From: Dulcicalothrix desertica PCC 7102
GTDB lineage: Bacteria; Cyanobacteriota; Cyanobacteriia; Cyanobacteriales; Nostocaceae
Length of the DNA: 64,000 nucleotides
Direction of reading: 5' to 3'
Assembly (NCBI RefSeq): GCF_003991905.1
Contig: NZ_RSCL01000037.1
Coordinates: 1-64,000 of the forward strand
Shown here: piece after piece, positions 1 to 8,858 of the stretch
How positions within the stretch are numbered: position 1 is the stretch's first letter
How the letters are laid out: each line of letters begins with the position of its first letter
Notes under the pieces: model-generated
Database searches by the model: none
Told to the model about the DNA's origin: nothing
What the model saw: the letters and a program-made list of their open reading frames with translations, nothing else
Program-made: the position numbers and the translations under genes

Positions 1-1993
1 TACCTAATTGCTCTCTAAAAATAGTTGCTCCAAACTCTCGCTTATCCACGAACGCAGGCGCCCCCCCTGAACGGTTACTATTTATTAACGTTACAGGCGC
101 CAAATTCAAACGAAGATTACCACGAATCATTCGAGAAATATCGAGTAAATCTTCGATGAGTTGAGCTTGTGCTTTTGCATTACGTTCAATGGTTTGCAAT
201 GCACGAAGTTTTGCTGCTTCGTCTAATTTACGGGTTTGCATGAGTTTTGCCCAACCAAGTATTGAGTTTAAAGGCGACCGTAACTCATGCGATACTATTG
301 CTATAAATTCATCTTTTGTATGATTTGCAACTTCGGCTTCAGTACGCGCGGTTTCTGCTTTCTCTAGTAGTATTTCTTTTTCTTGCCGCAACTGTTTTTG
401 CTCGCTAATATCCAAAATAAATGCAACACCACGGTCAGTAAATCCAGGTAAAAACGCACAACCAATTATTATTGGTAGGTGTTTACCATCTTTACAAATA
501 TATTCTTTTTCAAAGGGGACATAACTTTCTCCCTTCGATAACAGTTGAAATTTTTCAGCATCAAGTTGATGATATTCTTTTGGTGTAATATGGCTATAGT
601 ATATCTTTCCGGCTTGTAAATCTTCGCGGTTATAACCCGTCATTTTAATAAAAGCATTGTTAGCATCTGTAATTTGACCCTCCAAATTCCAAAATAAAAT
701 ACCTATTAAATCAGACTCAAAAATACCTCTAAATAATGATTCGCTTTGCTGTAACGCTAACTCCGCACGTTTACGTTCAGTAATATCCATTACCAAACCA
801 TCAAAAAGCACATCTCCATTGTCTTGTAGTTCCGGTTGAGATTTAGTGTGTAACCATTTAAGATTACCTGAAGGGGTAATTAAACGAAATTCAACGTCAA
901 ACTTTTCTAAATGTTGTGATGCAATTTTATTAGCTTCCTGTACTTTTGCTACATCGTCAGGATAAATCATTGCCCAAACGTTTGCCGATTGGTTCAACTC
1001 AGAGGGTTCTAGCTCATATATATCGCGCGACTTGGGGCTAACATATGTAAAAGCATCCTTTCCGTCAGGGTGCAATATATATTGGTAAATCATTCCTGGT
1101 ACATTCGCTACTAGTCGTTCAAATCTCAATTGACTTTCACGTAAAGCTGCTTCTACTTCTTTTTGTCTAGTAATATCGCTGTCAACAGAAGTAACATACC
1201 AAACACTTTCAATTTCGTCACGTTGAGAAGTTAAAGTTGCCTGAATCCACCTTAAACTACCGTCTTGATGATAAAATCTGTATTCATAATCAATTGTCAG
1301 TTCAGCGAATATATCACTAAACTTTGGCATAATCACATTTTCTAAATCTTCTGGAAATACACGCGACTGCCAGAGATTCTTATCTGCGACTAATTCAGTA
1401 CTAGTATAACCAAAAACTGTTTTACAACCTGATGAATAGTAGTCATATCGCCAATCATGGTTAGCATATACACAAAACCTGCTAATTGAGAGATTTACAT
1501 TATTTAGAATAAAACTTAGCTTTTTTTCATTTTCACGCAGAGCTTGTTCTACCTGATTAAGTTCTGCTAATTCATTTATGTATACTGCTTGAGTCGTTTG
1601 ATTTTGCTCGATATCTTTTTTTGTAACTGCATTTCTAACTGCTTCTATTAATCCTTCTTCTGTTAACTGCTGCTTGACTAAATAATCTTCTGCTCCGTTT
1701 TTTAGTGCTTTAACTGCTACCGCTACATCATTTTCACCTAGTATTATTACTGATGGACACTTATCGCCATATGATGCTCGTAATTTAGCTAAATAATCCA
1801 ATCCATTAGAGTTAGGCAAACTAGAGTCCAGCAAAATTAAGTCAATTTGCTGCTGATTGCACAATATTAAACTAGCACTAGACGATTCTAATAATACTCT
1901 GAATGTAAATTCCGATTCCAGTAAATAACGTCGAAGATTATCCGTAATTTCTGGAAAATCGCTAACTATTAATACTGTTGCTTGCTCTATCAT
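1..1993 (-). CDS. Hybrid response regulator receiver / multi-PAS / histidine kinase (3' part cut off)
   Basis: The frame is open from an ATG at 1993 to the window edge, so the C-terminus is missing. It begins with a receiver domain (residues about 1-120, likely phospho-Asp56 in LILLDSS). At least three PAS/PAC segments follow (roughly 145-520, recognisable by their W-x-x-R and TERK/SEQK ends). A HisKA dimerisation helix comes next, with the H-box in IVSHELRSPLNS. By family knowledge it senses a signal through PAS domains and autophosphorylates on that His; the signal is unknown. The ATP-binding domain is not yet reached at the edge. The last 25 or so codons (below about position 85) do not look like the usual continuation after the LNLAPVTLIN motif (see findings). 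Confidence 0.85.
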   Translation of the reverse strand, partial: MIEQATVLIVSDFPEITDNLRRYLLESEFTFRVLLESSSASLILCNQQQIDLILLDSSLPNSNGLDYLAKLRASYGDKCPSVIILGENDVAVAVKALKNGAEDYLVKQQLTEEGLIEAVRNAVTKKDIEQNQTTQAVYINELAELNQVEQALRENEKKLSFILNNVNLSISRFCVYANHDWRYDYYSSGCKTVFGYTSTELVADKNLWQSRVFPEDLENVIMPKFSDIFAELTIDYEYRFYHQDGSLRWIQATLTSQRDEIESVWYVTSVDSDITRQKEVEAALRESQLRFERLVANVPGMIYQYILHPDGKDAFTYVSPKSRDIYELEPSELNQSANVWAMIYPDDVAKVQEANKIASQHLEKFDVEFRLITPSGNLKWLHTKSQPELQDNGDVLFDGLVMDITERKRAELALQQSESLFRGIFESDLIGILFWNLEGQITDANNAFIKMTGYNREDLQAGKIYYSHITPKEYHQLDAEKFQLLSKGESYVPFEKEYICKDGKHLPIIIGCAFLPGFTDRGVAFILDISEQKQLRQEKEILLEKAETARTEAEVANHTKDEFIAIVSHELRSPLNSILGWAKLMQTRKLDEAAKLRALQTIERNAKAQAQLIEDLLDISRMIRGNLRLNLAPVTLINSNRSGGAPAFVDKREFGATIFREQLG

Positions 1994-2098
1994 TGCTCCA
2001 GGGCGCCGTTATTTAATCCACAATGCCGCACTGTTGTTATCTATAGCAAAAAAGTACTAATTCTTGCAATACTTATAAAGACTTAATTTTAAAATCCC

Positions 2099-2166
2099 AG
2101 AAACCGGGTTTTTTTGTTGCCATATTGTAATAAAAAGGAAGATTTGCGTAGAAACCCGGTTTCTAT
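2099..2166. repeat. AAACCGGGTTT-family inverted repeat
   Basis: Left arm AGAAACCGGGTTT (2099-2118) and right arm AGAAACCCGGTTTCT (2149-2165) flank a loop. The loop contains ATATTGTAATAAAAA, which recurs between the arms of the copy at 42561-42625. This shows that the whole element of about 66 bp is the dispersed unit, not only the arms. Confidence 0.7.
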
Positions 2167-2226
2167 CTATTGTATCCATTGAGAAAACTCTATGGTTATA
2201 CGGTTAAATGTATAATTGTTGACACC

Positions 2227-2245
2227 TTTAAAACTTTATTAAAAC
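2227..2245 (+). promoter_or_regulatory. Possible Pho-box-like direct repeat upstream of phnD
   Basis: Two similar octamers, TTTAAAAC (2227-2234) and ATTAAAAC (2238-2245), sit 11 bases apart. That is the repeat period of PhoB-type binding sites. The position, about 100 bases before a phosphonate/phosphite-type operon, fits phosphate control. The match to cyanobacterial Pho boxes is loose and the region is AT-rich, so this is only a candidate. Confidence 0.25.
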
Positions 2246-2347
2246 AATTATTGACTTTCGTAATGAAATGCTCAAAAATCAAAACTACGGATATTGAAAC
2301 ATGTTCGCAATATTACTGCAATAAATTAGCTAAAGGGGTAACGTGAA

Positions 2348-3316
2348 ATGGCTCGGAGTCAAAAAGGTTTGCTCGGAATTAGTGCTGCGTCATTAGCACT
2401 AGCCAGCATTGTTAGTTTTTTTGGTGGTGTGGCAGCAATTGCGAACCCTAATATTGGGAGTAAAGGACAGACAGTAGTCGCTCAAAATCCTGCAAGTCTT
2501 ACAATTGTGTTCCCTAGTCGTTCAGACTCTACAGATTTGCAAAATAAAGCAAATGCGGTAGCAGCGTTCCTTTCTAAAGAATTGAAAATGCCTGTTAGAG
2601 CGCAGATTGGTGATGATACTGCTGCGGTTGAGGCACTACGCGCAAACCGCGCACAAGTTGCATTTTTGAGTAGTCGTCCAGCGCTCAAAGCTGCACAGTT
2701 AGCAAATGCAAGGGTATATCTTGCAGAAACCAGAGATAATTACTCAGGTAAATTCACATATAACTCTGTATTTGTTGTTCCAGCTAATAGTCCTTTGCAA
2801 ACCAGAGGCAATGCCAGAGCGACACTCGCACAACTTCGCGGTAAGAAGATGGCGTTTACATCCCCAACATCCGGTTCGGGATTTATTTTTCCTACAAGTG
2901 AATTAGTTCGTTTCGGATTGGTACAAAACCGTGATTCTTTGGGTAATTTCTTTGGTCAAGTAAGCTACGGTGGTAACTACAGCAAAGCTTTACAAGCTGT
3001 TCTACGCGGTCAAGCTGAAGCCGCAGCAGTATCAGAGTATGCTTTGTTTCCTCCTTACATAACCAACCAAGAACGCTCACAGCTACGAATTCTACACAAA
3101 ATACCAGGTGTTCCGGCACATGGTGTGGCAATTGACGACAGTGTTGCGGCGCCTATGCGTGACCGTCTTGTCGCTGTGATGTTAAAACTGAATGAACCAG
3201 CAAATAATGGTTTGCTTCGTAATCTTTATAACTCTAACGAGTTAGTAAAAGTAAATCACGACAGTCACCTGGCGCCTGTCCGTGATGCACTCAGACGCGC
3301 GGGTATTGACCCTTAA
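2348..3316 (+). CDS. phnD: Phosphate/phosphite/phosphonate ABC transporter substrate-binding protein
   Basis: PhnD-type periplasmic binding protein of 322 aa. A signal peptide with hydrophobic core covers residues about 8-32. The mature part carries the family pattern of LTIVFPSRSD near the start, FVVPANSPL, and the ligand-cradle stretch FTSPTSGSGFIFPTS around residue 180. The ATG at 2348 is preceded by AAGGGG. It is the first gene of a phnD-phnC-phnE set. By family it captures phosphonate, phosphite or a related P compound for the PhnCE permease; which ligand cannot be told from sequence. In cyanobacteria such operons are often induced by P starvation. Confidence 0.9.
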   Translation: MARSQKGLLGISAASLALASIVSFFGGVAAIANPNIGSKGQTVVAQNPASLTIVFPSRSDSTDLQNKANAVAAFLSKELKMPVRAQIGDDTAAVEALRANRAQVAFLSSRPALKAAQLANARVYLAETRDNYSGKFTYNSVFVVPANSPLQTRGNARATLAQLRGKKMAFTSPTSGSGFIFPTSELVRFGLVQNRDSLGNFFGQVSYGGNYSKALQAVLRGQAEAAAVSEYALFPPYITNQERSQLRILHKIPGVPAHGVAIDDSVAAPMRDRLVAVMLKLNEPANNGLLRNLYNSNELVKVNHDSHLAPVRDALRRAGIDP

Positions 3317-3328
3317 AAGTAAAAAGTT

Positions 3329-3424
3329 ATCAGTGCTGAGTGCTGAGTTATTAGTTAATAGTTACTCCTCACTCAACACTCAGCACTCAGCACCAAGCAC
3401 TCAGCACCAAGCACTCAGCACTCT
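3329..3424. repeat. STRR: tandem heptamers (GTGCTGA / CAGCACT)
   Basis: Imperfect heptamers appear in both orientations (GTGCTGAGTGCTGAG near 3331, then several ACTCAGC/ACCAAGC units to 3420). They can fold into a hairpin between phnD and phnC. An open frame runs through them into phnC, but translation there would give only repeat-encoded Ser/Gln/His, so I place the phnC start downstream. Confidence 0.85.
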
Positions 3425-3431
3425 TTTTGCA

Positions 3432-4175
3432 ATGAATGAAACAGTAATTGAATGTCGCGATGTCGAAACGGCGTTTTTAAAGTCGCTACATCGTCCTATA
3501 TTAAATCAAGTTAATTGCCAGATTCGACGCGGTGAGTTTGTAGCTCTATTAGGATTAAATGGCGCCGGAAAATCTACACTATTACGTTCATTTGTTGGAC
3601 TCACACAAGTTTCGCGAGGAACGATTACTGTAGATAATATACCAATGGCAAGTACTACGTTGCCAAAAATTCGGCGTAATGTTGGGATGTTATTTCAAGG
3701 AGGAGGTTTAATTCGCCAACTTAGTGCAGTCGAAAATGTTCTTTGTGGCAGGTTGGGAGTTAGAAAACCTTGGCAAACTTTATTTGGGTTTCCAAAACAA
3801 GATTATCGTTTAGCGCTTCAACTACTCGACGAATTAGGATTGCATGAACATGCGTATCAAAAAACGAGTTCTCTAAGTGGTGGACAACAACAGCGAGTAG
3901 CTATTGCGCGCGCTCTCATACAGTCACCCCAAGTTCTTTTAGCTGATGAACCTATTACAGGTTTAGATGTAATGGCAGCTAAACAGGTCATGGATACCTT
4001 AGCAAAATTAAATAGTGAGCATGGAATTACTATAGTTACAGTCTTACACGATTTAGGTATTGCCGCAGAATATGCCCAGCGTGCGCTTGTACTTGATGCT
4101 GGACGTATTGTTTATGATGGCGCCTGTCACAACTTACAATCTGAATTTGCCCAAATTGGCTCTTTATCAAAATAA
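3432..4175 (+). CDS. phnC: Phosphonate-type ABC transporter ATP-binding protein
   Basis: ABC ATPase energising PhnE. Seen: Walker A GLNGAGKST (residues 41-49), signature LSGGQQQRVAIARAL, Walker B LLADEPITGLD and the switch His in TVLHDLG. The open frame extends upstream to 3282, but that part is translated heptamer repeat. The ATG at 3432 (MNETVIE) gives 247 aa, the normal size for the family. It lies 115 bases after phnD and 6 bases before phnE. Assignment to the PhnC family rests on the ATPase motifs and the flanking phnD and phnE. Confidence 0.9.
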   Translation: MNETVIECRDVETAFLKSLHRPILNQVNCQIRRGEFVALLGLNGAGKSTLLRSFVGLTQVSRGTITVDNIPMASTTLPKIRRNVGMLFQGGGLIRQLSAVENVLCGRLGVRKPWQTLFGFPKQDYRLALQLLDELGLHEHAYQKTSSLSGGQQQRVAIARALIQSPQVLLADEPITGLDVMAAKQVMDTLAKLNSEHGITIVTVLHDLGIAAEYAQRALVLDAGRIVYDGACHNLQSEFAQIGSLSK

Positions 4176-4181
4176 TGCAAA

Positions 4182-4982
4182 ATGAACGCTTATATCAATA
4201 AATTAACTGGGCGCCATCCTTGGATAAGTAATTTATTAATTATCCCCGTACTTATCCTGTTAGTTGTAGTTTATGCTTGGTCACTCGAAGGTATAGGCAT
4301 AAACGCAGAAGTTTTAAATAATAGCTGGTTCTACGTTACAGATTTTATTTCTCGCTTTTTCCCACCTAATCTTAGTGTTCTTTCCAATGCTGTTAAAGCA
4401 TTAATCCAGACAATACAAATGTCCTTATGGGGAACTACGATTGGGGCAATTATATCAGTCCCAATTGCTATTGCCAGCGCTAGTAATATTGCACCTGTAT
4501 GGTTGCAGTGGTTAGCTAACTTTATACAAAATGCCGTCCGTTCAGTTCCTTCAATTATTTTAGGCTTAATTTTTGTCGCTGCTACCGGACTCGGCGCCCC
4601 TGCTGGAACTTTAGCGTTAAGCATTTATACTATTGGCTACCTCGCTAAATTTTATCAACAAGCTATTGAAGCAGTCAACTCTCGCTCTATAGAATCTTTA
4701 CAAGTTATTGGCGCCTCTCGTTGGCAAATTACCCAATACGGTATTGTGCCCCAAGTTTTACCTTTGGCATTAGGTTATACACTTTGGATGTTTGAATATA
4801 ATATTCGTGCTGCTTCTGTTCTCGGTGTTGTTGGAGCAGGTGGTATCGGGTTTGAGTTGAAAAGCTATATCGATGGATTTGAATATAACAAAGCCACAAC
4901 TTTTATGCTCGTGCTGCTAGTTGTTGTTACTATTATTGATTTTTTCAGCAGCCTCTTGAGACGGCACCTTGACTCTATGTAG
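4182..4982 (+). CDS. phnE: Phosphonate-type ABC transporter permease
   Basis: Inner-membrane permease of 266 aa with about six hydrophobic segments. The EAA-type cytoplasmic loop (EAVNSRSIESLQVIGAS, about residues 164-180) is the docking site for the ATPase. The stretch VLGVVGAGGIGFEL near residue 215 is typical of PhnE. It starts 6 bases after phnC and is certainly cotranscribed with it. With phnD and phnC it completes one importer; no C-P lyase or phosphite dehydrogenase gene is next to it, so the fate of the substrate is not shown here. Confidence 0.9.
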   Translation: MNAYINKLTGRHPWISNLLIIPVLILLVVVYAWSLEGIGINAEVLNNSWFYVTDFISRFFPPNLSVLSNAVKALIQTIQMSLWGTTIGAIISVPIAIASASNIAPVWLQWLANFIQNAVRSVPSIILGLIFVAATGLGAPAGTLALSIYTIGYLAKFYQQAIEAVNSRSIESLQVIGASRWQITQYGIVPQVLPLALGYTLWMFEYNIRAASVLGVVGAGGIGFELKSYIDGFEYNKATTFMLVLLVVVTIIDFFSSLLRRHLDSM

Positions 4983-4983
4983 G

Positions 4984-5018
4984 ATTGAAACGGGCAAGGA
5001 TGCCCATTTCACAAGAGT
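4984..5018. repeat. GGGCAAGGATGCCC-type dispersed repeat
   Basis: GATTGAAACGGGCAAGGATG followed by CCC and ACAAG. Copies of the same motif occur at 41353-41385 and 57791-57816, with more diverged forms at 8722-8748 and 54992-55019. A GGGCA/TGCCC stem with a short loop is shared. Lying just after phnE, it may act as a 3' end hairpin, but no T-run follows. Confidence 0.65.
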
Positions 5019-5052
5019 TATCAGTATATTTTCTCATTAAAAATTAAAAAAA

Positions 5053-5694
5053 TTAAACAAGTGTCCTTAATATAGTAATGACTGGATGGGCTTGTTTATC
5101 TGGCGTTTTAGTATTGGCGCTAATGGGGAAATATTTATCTAGCAGTGCTGGTACATCTTTGGCTTGAATACGACTGTAACGGGTTTTGTCGGGCATTATT
5201 AAGTTGGGCCCACCCTTACAGTTTTTCATGCAACCTGTTGGTTTAATTGTAACTTCGGCGCCGAGATTGCGTTCAACTAATTCTTTTTGCAATGCCTGAC
5301 AAAGTGCTTTTCCACCTTTGTTCATACAGTCAGACTTCTGACACATCAAAATAGTTGTCTGTTTTGCTGGTTTATTTTTAGGAGGTTCATTTGTTTGCGG
5401 AGGACTAATGTATTCCTCTCCATTGGCACGCGCTGCCATAATTCTTTCGGCTTTAAGCTTATATTCGCCTGTTTTAGAACAAAGTTTTTTTGTACCAACG
5501 ATTTGTAGTCTGGTTTGAGGCGCCAATTTCCAGTCGAATGTACATCGTAAATGTTTCGCTAATTTTACATAAGACTGACCTTCAGTTGTTTCCAGCATTA
5601 AACCTTTGAGCTTGTAGCCATCTTCGATTACGACTTCTATAAAACGCCCTTCCAGGTAAAACTCTGAAACTTGCTGCTTAAATAGTTTGCTCAT
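5053..5694 (-). CDS. (2Fe-2S) ferredoxin domain-containing protein
   Basis: 213 aa. The C-terminal half is a thioredoxin-like [2Fe-2S] ferredoxin domain with Cys118-X4-Cys123 and Cys155-X3-Cys159 (MCQKSDC ... GCMKNC), the four-Cys pattern that binds the cluster. The N-terminal 90 residues form a separate small domain with no cofactor motif, as in other cyanobacterial members. A role in electron transfer is a family inference; the partner is unknown. It follows a small Asr1380-like gene by 29 bases on the same strand, so the two are probably cotranscribed. Confidence 0.8.
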   Translation of the reverse strand: MSKLFKQQVSEFYLEGRFIEVVIEDGYKLKGLMLETTEGQSYVKLAKHLRCTFDWKLAPQTRLQIVGTKKLCSKTGEYKLKAERIMAARANGEEYISPPQTNEPPKNKPAKQTTILMCQKSDCMNKGGKALCQALQKELVERNLGAEVTIKPTGCMKNCKGGPNLIMPDKTRYSRIQAKDVPALLDKYFPISANTKTPDKQAHPVITILRTLV

Positions 5695-5723
5695 AACTTA
5701 AACCTCCTTATTAACAAAATTTT

Positions 5724-5963
5724 TTACAAATACCAACAGCGCTCTAAAGTCTGAATTAACTGACAACGCGATGCCGTAAATTGCTGAACTACACTCCACA
5801 ACTGAATTGCTGCTGTGACGTTGCTTATTTCTACAGTTAGTGGCTGGTTCATTCCACATGCACAACTCATATTTAGTTCTTGCAAGCGCGTATATACCTG
5901 CCAACGGTCTGTCCAGTTCACGGAAACAACTATCTTTGCCTCTGGTGTGATTAAATGCTTCAC
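5724..5963 (-). CDS. Asr1380 family conserved cyanobacterial protein
   Basis: 79 aa, resembling the small Asr1380-type proteins of heterocystous cyanobacteria (VSVNWTDRWQVYTRLQEL near the start, QLWSVVQQFTASR in the second half). Function unknown. A second, longer frame overlaps it (5698-5979), but its product has no resemblance I recognise, so I call this one. No signal peptide or membrane segment. Immediately upstream of the ferredoxin-domain gene, which suggests a shared transcript. Confidence 0.65.
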   Translation of the reverse strand: MKHLITPEAKIVVSVNWTDRWQVYTRLQELNMSCACGMNQPLTVEISNVTAAIQLWSVVQQFTASRCQLIQTLERCWYL

Positions 5964-6209
5964 AAAAATCCTCTTCCAAAATCCAATTAAATCACAGCAA
6001 TACTACTTACTTTAATTCACATTCGAGATGTGCCACTTGAGAAAGATAGCAAATTAGCCCTTTCTACAAGCATACTATAAGTGCAAATAATTATCAGTAA
6101 TTTTTGAAAAAAAAATAAAAATATTTCTCAAATGCTTTATTACATAAGCATTTTGGGGCGCCCACTCGCTTACACAAGCACCTACCAATAATTATTGGCG
6201 CTTTTTATG

Positions 6210-7604
6210 CTATGTGGACTTTTGAAACAAATAAACGTCTGTACGTTCATAAGTTAATTTAAAGTCACTGCGGTTTTTAAGAGAGTTTACCAGGCGCCGC
6301 GCCGATTCAGAATCATTTACCCAACCAGGATGACGAACATCCATGAGTATATAATCATATTTGACCACATCTGAGAAAGCTTGTTCTTTAAAAGCCATGT
6401 TTATATTTTGTCTATGGGTAAGATGAGGAGATATTGCTGGAGTGGTGAGTACGCTTGCTCTCGGCTGAACTTTTGATATTGCTTCTCGCGTTGCTTGCCA
6501 AGTATCGAGTTTATCTAAGTATAAACTTCCAAAATAAGTATATTTTGCTAACAATAGAAATCCAATTAATGACCAAATAATAATGCTGCGTCGCTTGTGT
6601 ATCAATCCTTTCCCCACAGCTAATGTCGCAATCAACGCTAGTATTAAAAACGGGACTGCTGGCACAGAGTAATGATTGACTATATTTTTTTGCGGTTGAT
6701 AGTCAGCTATGATATTTAACGCAACACAAGGAATTGCACCTACTAATGGTGCGGCGCCTTTTAATGATAGTCCCCAAATTAGTGGCGCCGTCAGTAATAT
6801 TAAATATTCTAAATTTTGTAAACTCAGAATTTTACCTAAAACTATTTGTGGTTTAGTTAATAAGTTTTTGCCAATTTCCCATACTGAGTTACCCAAATAA
6901 CCATAGCGACCAACTGCTGCTGCTTCTTTGCCGCTAAAAGTAGGAATAATTACTCCAGATGCAATTACAAACCAAGCTACACCCATAGTAATAGCTACAA
7001 CACCCTCTTTGGAGCGTTTTTCAAAAAGTAATAGCCAAGCACCTAGACCGAAAACGGTAAGAGATAATACCGCTTTGCACATCAATATAATAAAAACGCT
7101 GAGACAAAAATACCAAAACTTTTTAGCGCGCGCACACCATACTGCTGTTAATAACATCGGTAAAGCGATAACTTCTGAGTGAAAGTCAAAAAGGTTGACG
7201 TTAAATACCTGTGGATACAGCAAGTACACTATAGCCAACGTTGTCGCGTGCGTTTTTAACCCTGCCTGACGTGCTAAATGCCAAACTGGTAAGGCGCCTA
7301 TTGCTAACGCCAAAGCTTGTACAACAAATAACCAGTAAACACTAGGATATATTTTATACAATAATGCCAAGGGATACCAAATTAAAGCTGCATGGTCGCC
7401 AAGGATGTGATATCCCATAAATGTGGAAAATGGAATTTTACCTTGACTAATTAAATAAACTGCTTGGTCAAAAATGCCTAAATCATAAGCGTTAGATTGA
7501 AAAAGTATATGACGCACGCTACTAGCTACAAACAATATCAGTGTACTGGCGCCAATAATCCAAGCCAAACTGTTTTCAGGTGTTTTTTGCTGCTTGACAG
7601 CCAT
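6210..7604 (-). CDS. DUF2079 domain-containing polytopic membrane protein
   Basis: 464 aa with about ten hydrophobic segments. An early conserved block reads SNAYDLGIFDQAVYLISQGK (about residues 36-55), which is characteristic of DUF2079. By fold the family resembles GT-C-type glycosyltransferases and mannosyltransferases, with an Asp in the first external loop (YDLGIFDQ), but no substrate is known. The start ATG at 7604 is clear. It stands alone, flanked by the Asr1380-ferredoxin pair and by the Dps gene on the opposite strand. Confidence 0.8.
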   Translation of the reverse strand: MAVKQQKTPENSLAWIIGASTLILFVASSVRHILFQSNAYDLGIFDQAVYLISQGKIPFSTFMGYHILGDHAALIWYPLALLYKIYPSVYWLFVVQALALAIGALPVWHLARQAGLKTHATTLAIVYLLYPQVFNVNLFDFHSEVIALPMLLTAVWCARAKKFWYFCLSVFIILMCKAVLSLTVFGLGAWLLLFEKRSKEGVVAITMGVAWFVIASGVIIPTFSGKEAAAVGRYGYLGNSVWEIGKNLLTKPQIVLGKILSLQNLEYLILLTAPLIWGLSLKGAAPLVGAIPCVALNIIADYQPQKNIVNHYSVPAVPFLILALIATLAVGKGLIHKRRSIIIWSLIGFLLLAKYTYFGSLYLDKLDTWQATREAISKVQPRASVLTTPAISPHLTHRQNINMAFKEQAFSDVVKYDYILMDVRHPGWVNDSESARRLVNSLKNRSDFKLTYERTDVYLFQKST

Positions 7605-8024
7605 TGTCGTAATATTTACTTCAGTAAATCAAAAAATAATAACATTTCATTAGCACTCCATACCAAGCAATTACACTTCAATTATCACTTATTATTTACT
7701 GTAATAATTAATACAGACATAAAACCAAAGAAACCGGGTTTCTAAGCCAAATAGTCATTTTTATTACAGATTTCAAACAATAAACCCGGTTTCTAAGATT
7801 TAAAATAACGCCAAAGAAACCGGGTTTCTAAGCCAAATAGTCATTTTTATTACAGATTCCAAACAATAAACCCGGTTTTTAAGATTTAAAATCAAAAAGT
7901 TTTTAGTTTACAAAAATCAAAACTATTTAATCTAAACTATGCGCTTCGTACAGAAATTTGGGTGTTAAGATGTAAAGACCAAGCGGTTACTAATTATAAC
8001 TGCTCATAAAGCGGAGGAAAACAC
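7605..8024. other. Intergenic region upstream of dps, mostly tandemly duplicated repeat
   Basis: 420 bases without a gene. Positions 7725-7896 are two copies of an 86-bp unit carrying the AAACCGGGTTT inverted repeat. The last 125 bases before dps are AT-rich and should hold its promoter. A GCGGAGGA ribosome site ends about ten bases before the ATG. Confidence 0.6.
7725..7896. repeat. 86-bp tandem duplication of an AAACCGGGTTT inverted-repeat element
   Basis: CCAAAGAAACCGGGTTTC begins at 7725 and again at 7811, a period of 86 bases. The unit includes AGTCATTTTTATTACAGATT in its loop and ends with AATAAACCCGGTTT plus AAGATTTAAAAT. The copies differ by only a few bases (for example GATTTC/GATTCC), so the duplication is recent. 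A related loop lies in the copy at 17615-17680. Confidence 0.85.
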
Positions 8025-8576
8025 ATGTCTGATACACAAACGATGTTACGCAATTTTGGTGATGTTTATGACAACCCTGTATTACTAGATAAAAGTGTAA
8101 CGACTCCTGTTTGTGAAGGATTTAATGTTGCTTTAGCCAGTTTTCAAGCGTTATATTTACAGTATCAAAAGCATCATTTTGTAGTTGAAGGCGCCGAATT
8201 TTATTCATTACATGAGTTCTTCAATGAAAGCTACGAGCAAGTTCAAGGACATGTTCATGACATTGGTGAGCGCTTGGATGGGTTAGGTGGTGTGCCTGTA
8301 GCAAATTTAACAAAATTAGCAGAATTATGCTGCTTCGAGCAAGAACCAGATGGTGTATTTTCTTGCCGCCAAATGGTAGAGAATGACCTGAAGGCAGAGC
8401 AAGCAATGATTTCTTTAATTCGGCGCCAAGCATCGCAAGCAGAAAGTTTAGGAGACCGTGGCACAAGATATCTTTATGAACAAATTCTGCTTAAAACCGA
8501 AGAAAGAGCTTATCATTTAGCACACTTCTTAGCAAAAGATAGTTTAACTTTAGGATTTGTTCAAGCAAGCAACTAA
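8025..8576 (+). CDS. dpsA: Dps family DNA-protecting ferritin-like protein
   Basis: 183 aa, the usual length for cyanobacterial DpsA-type proteins. Ferroxidase-site residues typical of Dps are present: His50/His51 (QKHHFVVEG), His63 (SLHEFF), and the D79-x-x-E82 pair in [12 protein letters not shown]. By family it forms a 12-mer that oxidises and stores iron and shields DNA from peroxide. The start is supported by GGAGG nine bases upstream. Monocistronic, with its own terminator. Confidence 0.9.
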   Translation: MSDTQTMLRNFGDVYDNPVLLDKSVTTPVCEGFNVALASFQALYLQYQKHHFVVEGAEFYSLHEFFNESYEQVQGHVHDIGERLDGLGGVPVANLTKLAELCCFEQEPDGVFSCRQMVENDLKAEQAMISLIRRQASQAESLGDRGTRYLYEQILLKTEERAYHLAHFLAKDSLTLGFVQASN

Positions 8577-8616
8577 CAGCATTTTTTATCAAAATTTCTT
8601 GACATAATCTTAATAT

Positions 8617-8653
8617 AAGGCAGAAAAGATATAATTATCTCTCTGCCTTTTTT
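8617..8653 (+). terminator. Rho-independent terminator after dps
   Basis: Perfect 8-bp stem AAGGCAGA (8617-8624) with TCTGCCTT (8642-8649), a 17-base loop, then a run of T to 8653. Confidence 0.8.
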
Positions 8654-8721
8654 GCGTGTTAAATTTTAAGTTCTCTGTGTTCTCTCGTGGTCTCTGTGGT
8701 AAATATAAATACAATAAAACT

Positions 8722-8748
8722 ACACAGGCAAGATGCCTGTGCTACAAG
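8722..8748. repeat. Diverged GGCA/TGCC dispersed repeat
   Basis: CACAGGCAAGATGCCTGTG then CTACAAG. It has the same layout as the repeats at 4984 and 41353 (palindromic stem around GCAAGATGC, then ACAAG), with both arms changed together. Confidence 0.5.
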
Positions 8749-8858
8749 TTGTGCCACAATTATGAGACGGTTGTGTGTTGCGTTCTAAGAAAAAAAGTTT
8801 GATTGAAGGGTAAAGACCTTTACAATAATCAGGATTTGTATTCTCGCACTCCAATACT

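Larger units (their letters stand above)
1994..2347. other. Intergenic region with a dispersed inverted repeat
   Basis: No gene is seen in these 354 bases. The region is AT-rich and separates the divergent kinase and phn operon. It holds an AAACCGGGTTT-type inverted repeat at about 2099-2166 and a possible Pho-box-like direct repeat near 2227-2245. Confidence 0.6.

Noticed and set aside
3282-3431. N-terminal 50-residue extension of PhnC
   Set aside because: It is translated heptamer repeat; family length and alignment fit the ATG at 3432.
5698-5979. 93-codon frame overlapping the Asr1380-like gene
   Set aside because: The overlapping 79-codon frame resembles a known cyanobacterial family; this one resembles nothing.
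7955-8000. Possible NtcA site GTA...TAC upstream of dps
   Set aside because: The spacing between the half sites is 13 bases, not the 8 required.
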